Source: JBBRYB01 sp038238115 | Lineage (GTDB): Bacteria; Actinomycetota; Actinomycetes; Propionibacteriales; Nocardioidaceae | Length of the DNA stretch: 64,000 nucleotides | Assembly (NCBI GenBank): GCA_038238115.1 | Contig: JBBRYB010000003.1 | Coordinates: 127,217 to 191,216 of the forward strand | Reading direction: 5' to 3' | In this document: in pieces, positions 55,389 to 63,508 of the stretch | How the letters are laid out: each line of letters starts with the position of its first letter | Numbering within the stretch: position 1 is the stretch's first letter | Notes under the pieces: model-generated | Databases searched by the model: none | What the model was told of the DNA's origin: nothing | Seen by the model: the letters and a program-made list of their open reading frames with translations, nothing else | Translations under genes and position numbers: made by a program

Positions 55389-56266
55389 CCACACAGACGA
55401 CTGCACGTTCTCCGCAGCCTGGCCCCATCTCGAGCGTTCAGCTCGCTCGTGGCGGATGGCGCCACGAGGTGCACGCGGCAGCAGTGGTGTGGCGCAGGGA
55501 GATGATCCGCTTCGTGCAGGACAAGTCGCGGATGTTCGTCATGCTCCTGCAACCGCTGCTTTTCCTCTTCGTGATGGGCACCGGCCTCGGCAGCGTCATC
55601 TCGACGAGCGACTCCGTCGACTTCCGCACGTTCCTCTTCCCCGGGGTGCTCGCGACGTCCGTGCTCTTCACCGCGGCCTTCGCCGGGATCTCCCTCGTCT
55701 GGGACCGTGAGTTCGGCTTCCTGCGCGAGATGATGGTGGCCCCGATCAGCAAGTCGGCGATCATCGTCGGCAAGGTGCTCGGTGGGGCGACGTCGGCCAC
55801 GCTCCAGGCGTGCATCGTGCTGCTGCTCGGCACGCTGGTCGGCGTCCCGTACTCCGTCGGCCTGGTGGCGATCCTGCTGGTGTGCCTTTTCCTGGGGTCG
55901 ATGATGCTCACCGCCATGGGCGTCGTGCTGTCGGCTCGGATCAAGCAGATCCAGACCGCCATGCCGGTGTCGCAGCTGCTCATCATGCCGATGATGTTCC
56001 TGTCCGGGTCGCTGTTCCCACTGGCGAGCCTGCCGACGTGGCTGTCGGTCCTGACGCGGCTCAACCCGCTGACCTACGCCGTACAGCCGATGCGTGCCGC
56101 CGTTTTCGACCGGCTCGACCTGCCGGACCCAGTACGGATGCAGCTCGACCCGCCGATCACCTGGGGTGGGTGGCCGGTGCCGACGCTGGTCCAGCTCGGG
56201 GTCGTCGCCGTCGTCACCGCCGGCCTCATGTGCGTGGCCGTCGCCCTCTTCGACCGCACCGAATAA
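55385..56266 (+). CDS. DrrB-type drug exporter permease
   Basis: A 293-aa ABC-2 permease with six hydrophobic segments, preceded by a polar N-terminus (VVWRREMIRFVQDKSRMFVML). FAGISLVWDREFGFLREMMVAPISKSAIIVGKVLGG and MPMMFLSGSLFPLASLPTWLSVLTRLNPLTYAVQPMR are family signatures. It forms the pump with the preceding ATPase, under the TetR regulator. Repeat A copy 2 begins at the base after its stop codon. Confidence 0.92.
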   Translation: MTTQTTARSPQPGPISSVQLARGGWRHEVHAAAVVWRREMIRFVQDKSRMFVMLLQPLLFLFVMGTGLGSVISTSDSVDFRTFLFPGVLATSVLFTAAFAGISLVWDREFGFLREMMVAPISKSAIIVGKVLGGATSATLQACIVLLLGTLVGVPYSVGLVAILLVCLFLGSMMLTAMGVVLSARIKQIQTAMPVSQLLIMPMMFLSGSLFPLASLPTWLSVLTRLNPLTYAVQPMRAAVFDRLDLPDPVRMQLDPPITWGGWPVPTLVQLGVVAVVTAGLMCVAVALFDRTE

Positions 56267-56314
56267 CCGCCGAGACGCCACCAACGGCCCGGTTCCGCCG
56301 GCGTGTCGCGGGCA
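56267..56314. repeat. Dispersed hairpin repeat A, copy 2
   Basis: The segment matches the reverse complement of 44202-44250 at 46 of 48 positions plus one indel. It begins at the first base after the permease stop (TAA 56264-56266). CGAGACGCC and GGCGTGTCG pair at 8 of 9 positions across a ~20-nt middle part. Confidence 0.75.
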
Positions 56315-56384
56315 AAACATGGCCAGGGCACGCCGACGCGCGCCTTGCCGGATTGACCTGCGGCCGTCACCTAAACTCAAGCCA

Positions 56385-57074
56385 GTGATCCGGTTCGAGA
56401 GAGTCAGCAAGTCCTACGGCGGCCAGCACCGCCCCGCGCTCGACACCGTCGAGGTCGCCGTCGAGAAGGGCGAATTCGTGTTCCTGGTCGGCGCGTCGGG
56501 CTCCGGCAAGTCGACGTTCCTGCGACTCGTGATCCGCGAGGCTCGACCCACAGCCGGGCGCGTGTTCGTGGCGGGCAAGGAGATCAACCGGCTCGCGAGC
56601 TGGAAGGTGCCCGCTCTGCGCCGCCAGATCGGCACCGTCTTCCAGGACTACCGGCTGCTGCCCAACAAGACAGTCACGGAGAACGTCGCCTTCGCGCTCC
56701 AGGTCATCGGAAAGCCTCGCGCCACCATCCAGGCCGTGGTGCCCCAGACGCTCCAGCTCGTGGGGCTCGACGGCAAGGGCGACCGGATGCCCGACGAGCT
56801 CTCCGGCGGTGAGCAGCAGCGCGTGGCTATCGCACGCGCCTTCGTCAACCGGCCGATGATCCTGATCGCCGACGAGCCCACCGGCAACCTCGACCCGGCG
56901 ACGTCTGTCGGCATCATGAAGCTGCTTGACCGGATCAACCGCACCGGCACGACGGTCATGATGGCGACACACGACTCCGGGGTCGTCGACCAGATGCGCA
57001 AGCGGGTCATCGAGCTCCAGTCCGGCAGGGTTGTCCGCGACCAGGCGCGAGGCGTCTACGGCTACCAGGGGTGA
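56385..57074 (+). CDS. ftsE: Cell division ATP-binding protein FtsE
   Basis: A 229-aa ATPase of the FtsEX complex, which controls septal peptidoglycan hydrolases. Walker A is GASGSGKST (36-44), signature LSGGEQQRVAIARA, Walker B LIADEPTGNLDP; the switch region is MATHDSGVVDQM. TAAACT (56372-56377) lies 7 nt before GTG 56385. ftsX follows after 69 bp and an M23 peptidase after that, the expected partner order. Confidence 0.96.
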   Translation: MIRFERVSKSYGGQHRPALDTVEVAVEKGEFVFLVGASGSGKSTFLRLVIREARPTAGRVFVAGKEINRLASWKVPALRRQIGTVFQDYRLLPNKTVTENVAFALQVIGKPRATIQAVVPQTLQLVGLDGKGDRMPDELSGGEQQRVAIARAFVNRPMILIADEPTGNLDPATSVGIMKLLDRINRTGTTVMMATHDSGVVDQMRKRVIELQSGRVVRDQARGVYGYQG

Positions 57075-57143
57075 GTCCTCGGCTTGGACCCTGGCGACCG
57101 ACACCGTGGCCGTCACTCGGCGAAAAGATCTGATTGAGGACCC

Positions 57144-58067
57144 ATGCAACTTCGCTACGTAGCCTCTGAACTCGGGACCGGCCTGCGGCGAAACGTGTCC
57201 ATGACGCTGGCCGTCATCCTGACGATCTTCATCTCACTGACACTCGTCGGCGCCGGCCTACTCATGCGCTCCCAGGTTGGCCTCATCGAGGACCACCTCG
57301 GCAGTCAGCTCGAGGTCAAGGTGGTCTTCTGCGGCTCCAACTCGTTGACGCCCAGCTGCGTCGCGGGGCAGGCCACAACGCAGCAGGAGAAGGCGGTCGC
57401 GCAGACACTCGCCACGAGCCCATACGTGGCTGGCTATCGCTACGAGACACGTCAGCAGGCCTACGAGGGATTCCAGGCGCAGTATTCCGGAAGCGACAAC
57501 CCACAGGCGAGGATCGCCCGGGCGCTGAACCTCAAGGTGGACGACATGTCGACCGCATACTGGGCGACTTTGGCGCATCCCGACGACAACGTGCCTCTGG
57601 TGAAACAGGTCCAGAACCAGTCCGGCGTGGAGGACGTGATCGACCTGCGCGCGAAGCTGTCCCCGGTGTACGACGTCCTGAACGTCTTGAAGTGGCTGGT
57701 CCTCGGGGCCGCGCTGGCCCTCGTCTTCGCCGCCGTGCTCCAGGTCTCGAACACGATCCGCCTCGCGGCCATGTCGCGCCGCCGCGAGATCGGGATCATG
57801 CGGTTGGTCGGCGCGTCGAGCCTCTACATCCAGCTCCCCTTCCTGCTGGAGATCGTCTTCTCGGCGCTCGTGGGGGCCGCGCTGGCGTGCGGCGCCTTGG
57901 CCGTCGCCATGGTCACAGCACTCCCGTGGCTGCGTGACTATGCCGTCTTGTGGCCATGGGTGGAGTGGGCCCAGGCGATGATGGCGATGTACGTGATCGT
58001 CGCCATCGCGCTCGTGCTCGGCATAATTCCGACGCTCGCGATGACGCGCAAATACCTGGATGTCTGA
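57144..58067 (+). CDS. ftsX: Cell division protein FtsX
   Basis: A 307-aa permease-like partner of FtsE. A first membrane segment (about 20-42) is followed by an extracytoplasmic domain with two Cys (VVFCGSNSLTPSC), perhaps a disulfide. Three further membrane segments lie near 185-205, 230-255 and 275-298. RLAAMSRRREIGIMRLVGAS is the cytoplasmic loop that contacts FtsE. GAGGA precedes the ATG. It should pass the ATP signal to the outside hydrolase encoded next. Confidence 0.95.
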   Translation: MQLRYVASELGTGLRRNVSMTLAVILTIFISLTLVGAGLLMRSQVGLIEDHLGSQLEVKVVFCGSNSLTPSCVAGQATTQQEKAVAQTLATSPYVAGYRYETRQQAYEGFQAQYSGSDNPQARIARALNLKVDDMSTAYWATLAHPDDNVPLVKQVQNQSGVEDVIDLRAKLSPVYDVLNVLKWLVLGAALALVFAAVLQVSNTIRLAAMSRRREIGIMRLVGASSLYIQLPFLLEIVFSALVGAALACGALAVAMVTALPWLRDYAVLWPWVEWAQAMMAMYVIVAIALVLGIIPTLAMTRKYLDV

Positions 58068-58127
58068 GGGTCCTCGGTTACCGTCGGAAGGCAAGCATCC
58101 GACATCACCTCACGTGAGGTCTCCGAC

Positions 58128-59474
58128 GTGCTCCGTCACTTCCCCACCGGACGCGCGGGACAGGCCCGGATCGGCGTGGCGATGGCGCTCCTGGCGTCAT
58201 TGCTCACCGTTGCATTCGTTATCCCTGCCCCGGGGTCTGCCACCAACGACCACTCCCATCTGCACCATCACAGAAGCAGCCTGAACCACCAGATCGACAC
58301 TCAGAAGGTCGATGTCGACGAGGTCTCCACCCAGCTCGTCAGGGCGCAGGCTCGAGTCGACAGCGCCGTGCAGGAACTCACGACCGCGCGTTCGGCCCTG
58401 GCGGTGTTGAGAGTCCAGGCGCGAGCGGCTGCGGTCCGTGACCAGCGGTTGCAGAAGAAGCTGGCTCTGGCCGTCGTCCGGCTACGCAATGCGCGGACGG
58501 ACCTCGTCCAGGGGCGGCGAGACGTCGTCGACCAGCGGTCGGCGTTAGCCGGCTACGCCATCTCGGCATACCAAGGAGGCGGGCTGAGCGCTCTCAGCCT
58601 CGGACTGGGCCTGGACTCCCAGACGACCCAGGACGCCGTTGACAACATGCAGGACCTGGACACGATCGGGAACAAGCAGTCCGTGGCGCTGCAGCGGCTC
58701 CAGGCGGCAGGCGTCATCCTCAGGCTCACCGAGCAACGTGTGCTGACCACCAAACAAGAGGTTCACCAACAGCGCATCGTGGCGGCCGACAACCTTGCTG
58801 CGAAGCAGCGTCTCGCCCGGGAGGCTCGTGCCGCCAAGCGTGAGGTCGCCGATCAGGTCGCAGGCCTGCGCGTCCAGCGTCAGCAGGTGGCGGCGGCGAA
58901 GCAGCACGAGCTGCGGCGGCTGAACCGGCTGGAGAACGAGCGCAACCGGGTCGAGGCGCGCCTGCGCGCGATCGCCGAGCGGCGGGCGCGCCGGCACCAC
59001 GCACAACTGACCGCGACGACCGCACCACAGACAACGACCACCACACCCAAGCCGCCCAAGTCGCTGAACACCGGCGGCGGTGTCCTCGCCTGGCCTGTCG
59101 CCAACACCTACATCACGTCGCCGTACGGCATGCGGATGCACCCGATCCTGCACGTCTATAAGCTGCACGACGGCACCGACTTCCACGCCGACTGCGGTAC
59201 GCCGGTTTACGCCGCGGCCGACGGCACGGTGAGTGACGAATACTTCAACACCGGTTACGGCAACCGGATCATCATCGACCACGGCTACGTCAATGGCGTG
59301 AGCCTCTGGACCTCGTACAACCATCTGACGAGCTTCGTCTCCGGGGCGGGCGAGCACGTGCAGCAGGGTGAGCTGATCGCGTACTCGGGGACGACCGGGT
59401 ACTCCACCGGCTGCCATCTGCACTTCATGGTGTACGTGAACGGCTTGACTGTGGATCCGATGACCTGGCTGTAG
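58128..59474 (+). CDS. M23 family peptidoglycan endopeptidase with coiled coil
   Basis: A 448-aa exported protein. A signal peptide (about 14-38) is followed by a long coiled coil (residues ~55-290), a Thr/Pro linker, and a C-terminal M23 LytM domain: SPYGMRMHPILHVYKLHDGTDFHADCGTPVYAAADGTV, then HLHF near the end. The zinc ligands H..D..H and HxH look complete. The coiled coil is the FtsX-interaction part in EnvC/RipC-type proteins. Its place directly after ftsEX supports the same role. GTG 58128 is one start; TGAGGT lies 7 nt upstream. Confidence 0.9.
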   Translation: MLRHFPTGRAGQARIGVAMALLASLLTVAFVIPAPGSATNDHSHLHHHRSSLNHQIDTQKVDVDEVSTQLVRAQARVDSAVQELTTARSALAVLRVQARAAAVRDQRLQKKLALAVVRLRNARTDLVQGRRDVVDQRSALAGYAISAYQGGGLSALSLGLGLDSQTTQDAVDNMQDLDTIGNKQSVALQRLQAAGVILRLTEQRVLTTKQEVHQQRIVAADNLAAKQRLAREARAAKREVADQVAGLRVQRQQVAAAKQHELRRLNRLENERNRVEARLRAIAERRARRHHAQLTATTAPQTTTTTPKPPKSLNTGGGVLAWPVANTYITSPYGMRMHPILHVYKLHDGTDFHADCGTPVYAAADGTVSDEYFNTGYGNRIIIDHGYVNGVSLWTSYNHLTSFVSGAGEHVQQGELIAYSGTTGYSTGCHLHFMVYVNGLTVDPMTWL

Positions 59475-59549
59475 GCGGCGAGCCGCCCAGGGTTGTCGCC
59501 GACGGCCGGCCCGGTCCGACGGGCTTGGCTGATGGGAGACAATGGCACC

Positions 59550-60023
59550 ATGGCCAAGGAGCGCGGGCAGAAGATGATCGCCCAGAACCGCAAGGCGCGA
59601 CATGACTACTTCATCGAAGACACCTTCGAGGCGGGGCTTGTCTTGACCGGTACCGAGGTGAAGTCGCTACGCGCGGGTCGGGCATCCCTGGTCGACGGCT
59701 TCGCCGAGATCAACGACGGCGAGGTGTGGCTGCACGGTGCCCACATCCCCGAGTATCTGCAGGGCACCTGGAACAACCACACCCCCAGACGCAAGCGCAA
59801 GCTGCTGCTGAACCGGCACGAGATCGACAAGCTGGAGCGCCGTGTCAACGAGCGAGGGTTGACGATCGTGCCGCTAGCCATGTACTTCAAGGACGGCCGA
59901 GCCAAGGTCGAGATCGCACTCGCCAAGGGCAAGAAGACCTATGACAAGCGGCAGGCGATTGCGAAGCGGGACGCTCAGCGTGAGGCCACCCGGGAGTTCG
60001 GCCGCCAGGCCAAGGGTTTCTGA
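59550..60023 (+). CDS. smpB: SsrA-binding protein SmpB
   Basis: A 157-aa tmRNA partner for trans-translation. Motifs: NRKARHDYFIEDTFEAGLVLTGTEVKSLRAG, INDGEVWLHGAHIPEY, PLAMYFKDGRAKVEIALAKGKK and DKRQAIAKRD. GACAAT (59538-59543) lies 6 nt before ATG 59550, so this start is preferred over ATG 59532. Its RNA partner ssrA begins 352 bp downstream on the same strand. Confidence 0.96.
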   Translation: MAKERGQKMIAQNRKARHDYFIEDTFEAGLVLTGTEVKSLRAGRASLVDGFAEINDGEVWLHGAHIPEYLQGTWNNHTPRRKRKLLLNRHEIDKLERRVNERGLTIVPLAMYFKDGRAKVEIALAKGKKTYDKRQAIAKRDAQREATREFGRQAKGF

Positions 60024-60083
60024 TCCACGTCGGTGATCTCGGTGATGCAGGAGGGTTGGCTCGGCGCATCATGAAGTCAACCC

Positions 60084-60147
60084 GGCAGATGCCTGGTCCG
60101 CACGGCAGGTCTGCCATGTGCACACTGCACATGCCTTGTGCACATGG
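60084..60147. repeat. Dispersed hairpin repeat B, copy 2
   Basis: 60084-60124 matches 1265-1305 at 36 of 41 positions, same orientation. CCATGTGCACA (60114-60124) and TGTGCACATGG (about 60137-60147) form a perfect 11-bp inverted repeat around a ~12-nt loop. It lies ~60 bp after smpB and could end its transcript. Confidence 0.65.
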
Positions 60148-60280
60148 GAAACGCAGCGAAAGGAAGTGGATGCTGACCAGCTCACCTCAGGGAGGGGCGG
60201 GATGGGTTGTTGGCGGCGCCGCTGCAGGTGCCGTCGTGGGTGCGCCCGTCGGCGTCGCCGTGACGGGCGGGCCAGCGGGG

Positions 60281-60331
60281 CGGGCCCGGGGCATGCCCGG
60301 TGCGGGCGGGCCCGGGGCATGCCCAGTGCGG
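60281..60331. repeat. Tandem GC-rich direct repeat
   Basis: CGGGCCCGGGGCATGCCC plus GGTGCGG (60281-60305) is repeated 26 bp later (60307-60331) with a single A for G. Each unit contains palindromes (CGGGCCCG, GGGCATGCCC). Confidence 0.8.
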
Positions 60332-60339
60332 CGACGTAG

Positions 60340-60369
60340 TTGCACAAGGTAGCCTGTGGGCTGGACAAC
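60340..60369 (+). promoter_or_regulatory. Probable tmRNA promoter
   Basis: TTGCAC (60340-60345), an 18-bp spacer and GACAAC (60364-60369), 7 nt before the first base of tmRNA at 60376. Confidence 0.45.
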
Positions 60370-60375
60370 TCAATA

Positions 60376-60746
60376 GGGGCTGAACGGTTTCGACTTTGGT
60401 CGTTGGAGCCGAGAGAAGCGAGCCGAGGACCCAGGGTTATCTCGTTAACGATCCTTGGAAACCAATAAGTGCCAACGCTAAGCGCACTGACTTCGCCCTC
60501 GCCGCCTGAGGCGACTGGTGAAGGGTCGGTCTGGATAAGCCTCCGCTCCAGTAGCCGGCCTCACTAAGGAGGCTTTGCTGCAGATCCCCGGTCGCGGGGG
60601 GTCTGCGGGACTTCAACAGCGACTGAGCCTGTCGGCAATGTGTCTGCTCAAGTGCCGGGGCCGAGAAACGCGTCAAGCAGACTGCGCTCGGAGAAGACTT
60701 GGTTCGGCGTCAGGGGACCCGGGTTCGATTCCCGGCAGCTCCACCA
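60376..60746 (+). ncRNA. ssrA: Transfer-messenger RNA (tmRNA)
   Basis: A 371-nt tmRNA. The 5' end GGGGCTGAACGGTTTCGACTT and 3' end GGTTCGATTCCCGGCAGCTCC-ACCA pair to make the tRNA-like acceptor stem (7 bp). The tag ORF starts at GCC 60471 and ends at TGA 60507-60509, coding ANAKRTDFALAA, whose ALAA end marks tagged proteins for proteolysis. It rescues stalled ribosomes together with SmpB. The tRNA-like 3' end is a classic integration site for mobile elements. Confidence 0.97.
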
Positions 60747-60795
60747 CGGGGTGTTTACGGTATTGGGCCGTGCATGCTCACGGAATTTGCGTCTG

Positions 60796-60826
60796 ACGGG
60801 CTTCTGAGCCCGTTCGGGCGTGTTTT
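60796..60826 (+). terminator. Rho-independent terminator of tmRNA
   Basis: ACGGGCT (60796-60802) and AGCCCGT (60807-60813) pair around a TCTG loop, followed by TCGGGCGTGTTTT. The position, 50 bp after tmRNA, fits its transcription end. Confidence 0.65.
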
Positions 60827-60983
60827 CCTGTGGGCGGTGAGTGATCGGTAGCAGGCGCGGCTGTCGCTGGCGTATGCAAAGGCGGTTCTGGATCGAGCAA
60901 AGGCTCTTGGCCCGCTCCAAAGCGCCTGAGACGGCGGGTCCAAGCAGGTCTCAGCCTCTGGTGTCGCCTGCGTGCAGCTGGTT

Positions 60984-62522
60984 CTATTGGCCGGGCGGCG
61001 GCGGGCCTGTGGCCCAGTTCCTGGGCGCAAGCGCGAGATTCTCGATCGACTGTGGCGCACTTGTGGTGAGCAGTGGCAGGAGGTCGGCGTTTCCGAGGGT
61101 TCGCCTGGCCCAGGCTCGGAGGAGCCGGAGGTTGGTGGCGGCGGCGAAGACGGCGACCATGATCGATGTCTTGCAGATGCCCATGACGCGGAACGCGCCG
61201 CGCCCGAGCGCTTCGGTGTTGTCGTTCTTGAGGTTGCCGAACCAGCCCTCGACACGCGATCGCCGGTTGAATGCCTTGATCCAGTTGGGGCTGCCCCAGT
61301 AGTGGCGTTGGCGGGCTTTGGCGTCGACGTCGCCGGGGACGGTGATGGTGCGCTGGCTGCAACAGGTGGGAGCAATGTCGGGGTCGGGCGGGGTGAGGAC
61401 GGTGGGGGTAGCGAGGGGGAGGGTGAGTGAGTCGGGCTGGAGCGCGCAGCGGAGCTTCCCGGCGCGGGCGGGGCATTCGTAGCGTTCTTTGCCGTCCCGG
61501 TCGGGGCCGGCGACGCGGCGCAGTGCCCATTGCTCGCGGCGTTCGATGTCGGCGGTGAATGTGTCGAGGGCGGGGGTGGGGACGAGGCGGTCGGGTCGGT
61601 GGATGGTGTCGAAGGCGGCGGGCATGGCAGGGCAGTGTGGTGTGCCGGCGACGATGCGGGCGCCGGCGTGGGTGCCGCGTGGTCCGTACTGGTTGGCGTG
61701 GAGGTCGGCGACGGGGTCGATGCCGAGGGCGTGCAGGCCGGGGGCCCAGTCGTTTTTGTAGGTGTAGCCGCGGTCGGCGACCACATCTCTGACGCTTGTT
61801 CCGCTCTCGATCATCCGGGTGAGTGCGTCGAGGACGGGCCGGGTGGGGCTGGTGGAGGCGGGGACGACGGAGATCCGCTCGGCCAGGCAGGGGGTGTCGG
61901 AGCCATCGGCGTTCGTGGGGCCGATGCGGACGACGGCGTGGAGTTCGTAGCCGAAGTAGGTCTCGGTGCGGCCGGACTTGTGGGTCTTGACGCCCCAGGC
62001 TGCGTCGGGGTCGGGGGAGCGGTCCTCGCGCCTGCGGCCTTTGGACCAGGACCAGGTGCCGGTGCCGTCGACGGCGTAGCCGCCGGTGTGGACTGTCGCA
62101 GTGGGCATGGTCGCTGCCAGCATCAGGTCGAGGACCTCCTGCAGGGAGGCCGCACGCTCCACGAGCTCGTCGCGGCTCAATCCGCGCGCCGTGGCGGGCG
62201 ACGGGTCGAGCTTGGCCTGGATGGCCGATAGCAGGCGCCGGACCTGGTGCAAGGTGACTACTGCGCCGGTCTTGGGGTCGATGACGCCGAGGTCGCGCTG
62301 CGCCGACGGGGCGAGGCCGTCGGTCAGCAGTGCGTGCACGTCGGTCAGGCACGCGGTCTTCGCGGTGTCGACGGCGAGCTTAAGCCCGACCAGGAGCGCC
62401 CGGACGCTGAGCTGCCGGGGACGCCCGCGCCGCGTAGGTCGCAGGATGTCCTCGATCAGCGGTGCGACGCCACTGCGGTCGACCCAGGCGACGGCCTCGC
62501 GCAGATCCCTCGGCCGGGCCAA
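60984..62522 (-). CDS. DDE transposase (IS1182-like)
   Basis: A 512-aa transposase. Conserved catalytic stretches: YAVDGTGTWSWSKGRR (first Asp), VVADRGYTYKND (second Asp) and RSRVEGWFGNLKN (Glu) of the DDE_Tnp_1 fold. A Cys cluster (YECPARAGKLRC...CCSQRT) lies between the second Asp and the Glu. The N-terminal ~130 residues are helical. The start TTG 62522-62520 directly follows the TAG stop of the recombinase-like gene, so translation is coupled. I found no clear inverted repeats at its ends. Confidence 0.85.
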   Translation of the reverse strand: MARPRDLREAVAWVDRSGVAPLIEDILRPTRRGRPRQLSVRALLVGLKLAVDTAKTACLTDVHALLTDGLAPSAQRDLGVIDPKTGAVVTLHQVRRLLSAIQAKLDPSPATARGLSRDELVERAASLQEVLDLMLAATMPTATVHTGGYAVDGTGTWSWSKGRRREDRSPDPDAAWGVKTHKSGRTETYFGYELHAVVRIGPTNADGSDTPCLAERISVVPASTSPTRPVLDALTRMIESGTSVRDVVADRGYTYKNDWAPGLHALGIDPVADLHANQYGPRGTHAGARIVAGTPHCPAMPAAFDTIHRPDRLVPTPALDTFTADIERREQWALRRVAGPDRDGKERYECPARAGKLRCALQPDSLTLPLATPTVLTPPDPDIAPTCCSQRTITVPGDVDAKARQRHYWGSPNWIKAFNRRSRVEGWFGNLKNDNTEALGRGAFRVMGICKTSIMVAVFAAATNLRLLRAWARRTLGNADLLPLLTTSAPQSIENLALAPRNWATGPPPPGQ

Positions 62523-63431
62523 CTAGCCCGCCTTCCGCAGCAGCCGGGCGGCCACGGCGTCGGGGTAGCCCGGCGCGAACTCGAGCAGGTCCTCCAGGGG
62601 CCGCACGGTCTTCAGCCCGGCCGCTCTCATGATCAGCGGCAGCGGTGTGTTCGCCGCGAGGTGTGAGACCAGCCATGTCGACCGAAGCCGGCTCACGACG
62701 AGCGGCGGCACCGACGAGTCCTTCAGCAGCCTGCCGAGCGTCACGCTCGTGACGTTGTGCCGGCCCAACGCCGAACCGCCGATGAGGAGATCGTCAGCGG
62801 CAATGGCGGCCAGCTCCGCCAGTCGCTCCTCGTACCGTGACAGGCACAAGACCGATCGGGCCCGCCGCCCACCAACGGCGACCTTTATGCCCTCGGCCGT
62901 CGGGTAAACGTCGATGCCTCGCACCCAGCCCAGGTCTGAGCAGTCGAGCCCGCAGCCGAGGCCGAGGGCAAGGACCGCCGTCAGCGAAGCCTTCCGCCCG
63001 ATTGTCGGCTGCGCCTCCGCGAGCCGAAAAAATGAGGCCACAACATGGGGCTCGTACGGTGGGCGCACACGCCGGTATGCGATCGATGCGGGCTCCGGGG
63101 CCAGGGAGTGCAGCGGGTGCGCGTGTCGCGCGATCCGCCGAAGGATCGAGCGCCGAGTCGCCCGGGTGCTGTCCTTGGCACCAGGCATGCCGACCTCGAT
63201 GTACCGCTCAATCAGCTCGAGCCGGAAGATCTCGCTAACGGCGATGGCGCCGGTCTCCTGATTCGCCCAAACCGCGAACGCCGCGGCGTGCGATCGGTAT
63301 CTGCGAACCGTGGACAGGGTGCCCGCAGTAGCCGTGACCGCTATGCCCACGGCCTCGGCGACTTGTCCCCAGCTGTCAGGGTTGACTCGGCGGGGTGCGT
63401 ACGGCGCACCTTCGATATGGGGTGTCGTCAC
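62523..63431 (-). CDS. Tyrosine-recombinase-like protein without catalytic residues
   Basis: About 302 aa from GTG 63431-63429. The N-terminal half (TVRRYRSHAAAFAVWANQ) resembles a core-binding domain; the C-terminal half resembles the catalytic domain of tyrosine recombinases: LTAVLALGLGCGLDCSDLGWVRGIDV (box I, Arg replaced by Asp) and VVSRLRSTWLVSHLAANTPLPLIMRAAGLK (box II, HxxR His replaced by Ser, LGH lost). No Tyr nucleophile is seen (DLLEFAP at its place). It is therefore probably a DNA-binding accessory. TACGCT (63443-63438) lies 6 nt before the GTG. Confidence 0.65.
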   Translation of the reverse strand: MTTPHIEGAPYAPRRVNPDSWGQVAEAVGIAVTATAGTLSTVRRYRSHAAAFAVWANQETGAIAVSEIFRLELIERYIEVGMPGAKDSTRATRRSILRRIARHAHPLHSLAPEPASIAYRRVRPPYEPHVVASFFRLAEAQPTIGRKASLTAVLALGLGCGLDCSDLGWVRGIDVYPTAEGIKVAVGGRRARSVLCLSRYEERLAELAAIAADDLLIGGSALGRHNVTSVTLGRLLKDSSVPPLVVSRLRSTWLVSHLAANTPLPLIMRAAGLKTVRPLEDLLEFAPGYPDAVAARLLRKAG

Positions 63432-63436
63432 GCTGC

Positions 63437-63466
63437 TAGCGTATACGTAAATAGCGTATGACACAA
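63437..63466 (-). promoter_or_regulatory. Promoter of recombinase-transposase unit with repeated operator-like sites
   Basis: TAGCGTAT occurs at 63437-63444 and 63452-63459, 15 bp apart. On the minus strand the first covers the -10 TACGCT (63443-63438) and the second lies in the spacer; TTGTGT (63466-63461) is a weak -35. The first site also includes the palindrome CGTATACG (63440-63447). The XRE gene starts 50 bp away, so autoregulation is likely. Confidence 0.5.
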
Positions 63467-63508
63467 GGTGGCAACTTCACGGTCGGCGGAGAGTCGTAGT
63501 CTTCGGAT

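Larger units (their letters stand above)
60024..60375. other. Intergenic region between smpB and ssrA
   Basis: 352 bp without a supported gene. It holds repeat B copy 2 (60084-60147), a GC-rich direct repeat (60281-60331) and the probable tmRNA promoter (60340-60369). Confidence 0.6.

Noticed and set aside
60747..60983. Attachment-site repeat of the ssrA 3' end
   Set aside because: I looked for a second copy of the last ~20 bases of ssrA between 60747 and 64000 and found none.
60778..62352. 524-codon alternative frame within the transposase
   Set aside because: It is extremely Pro/Arg/His-rich and overlaps the DDE transposase, whose catalytic motifs lie in the other frame.
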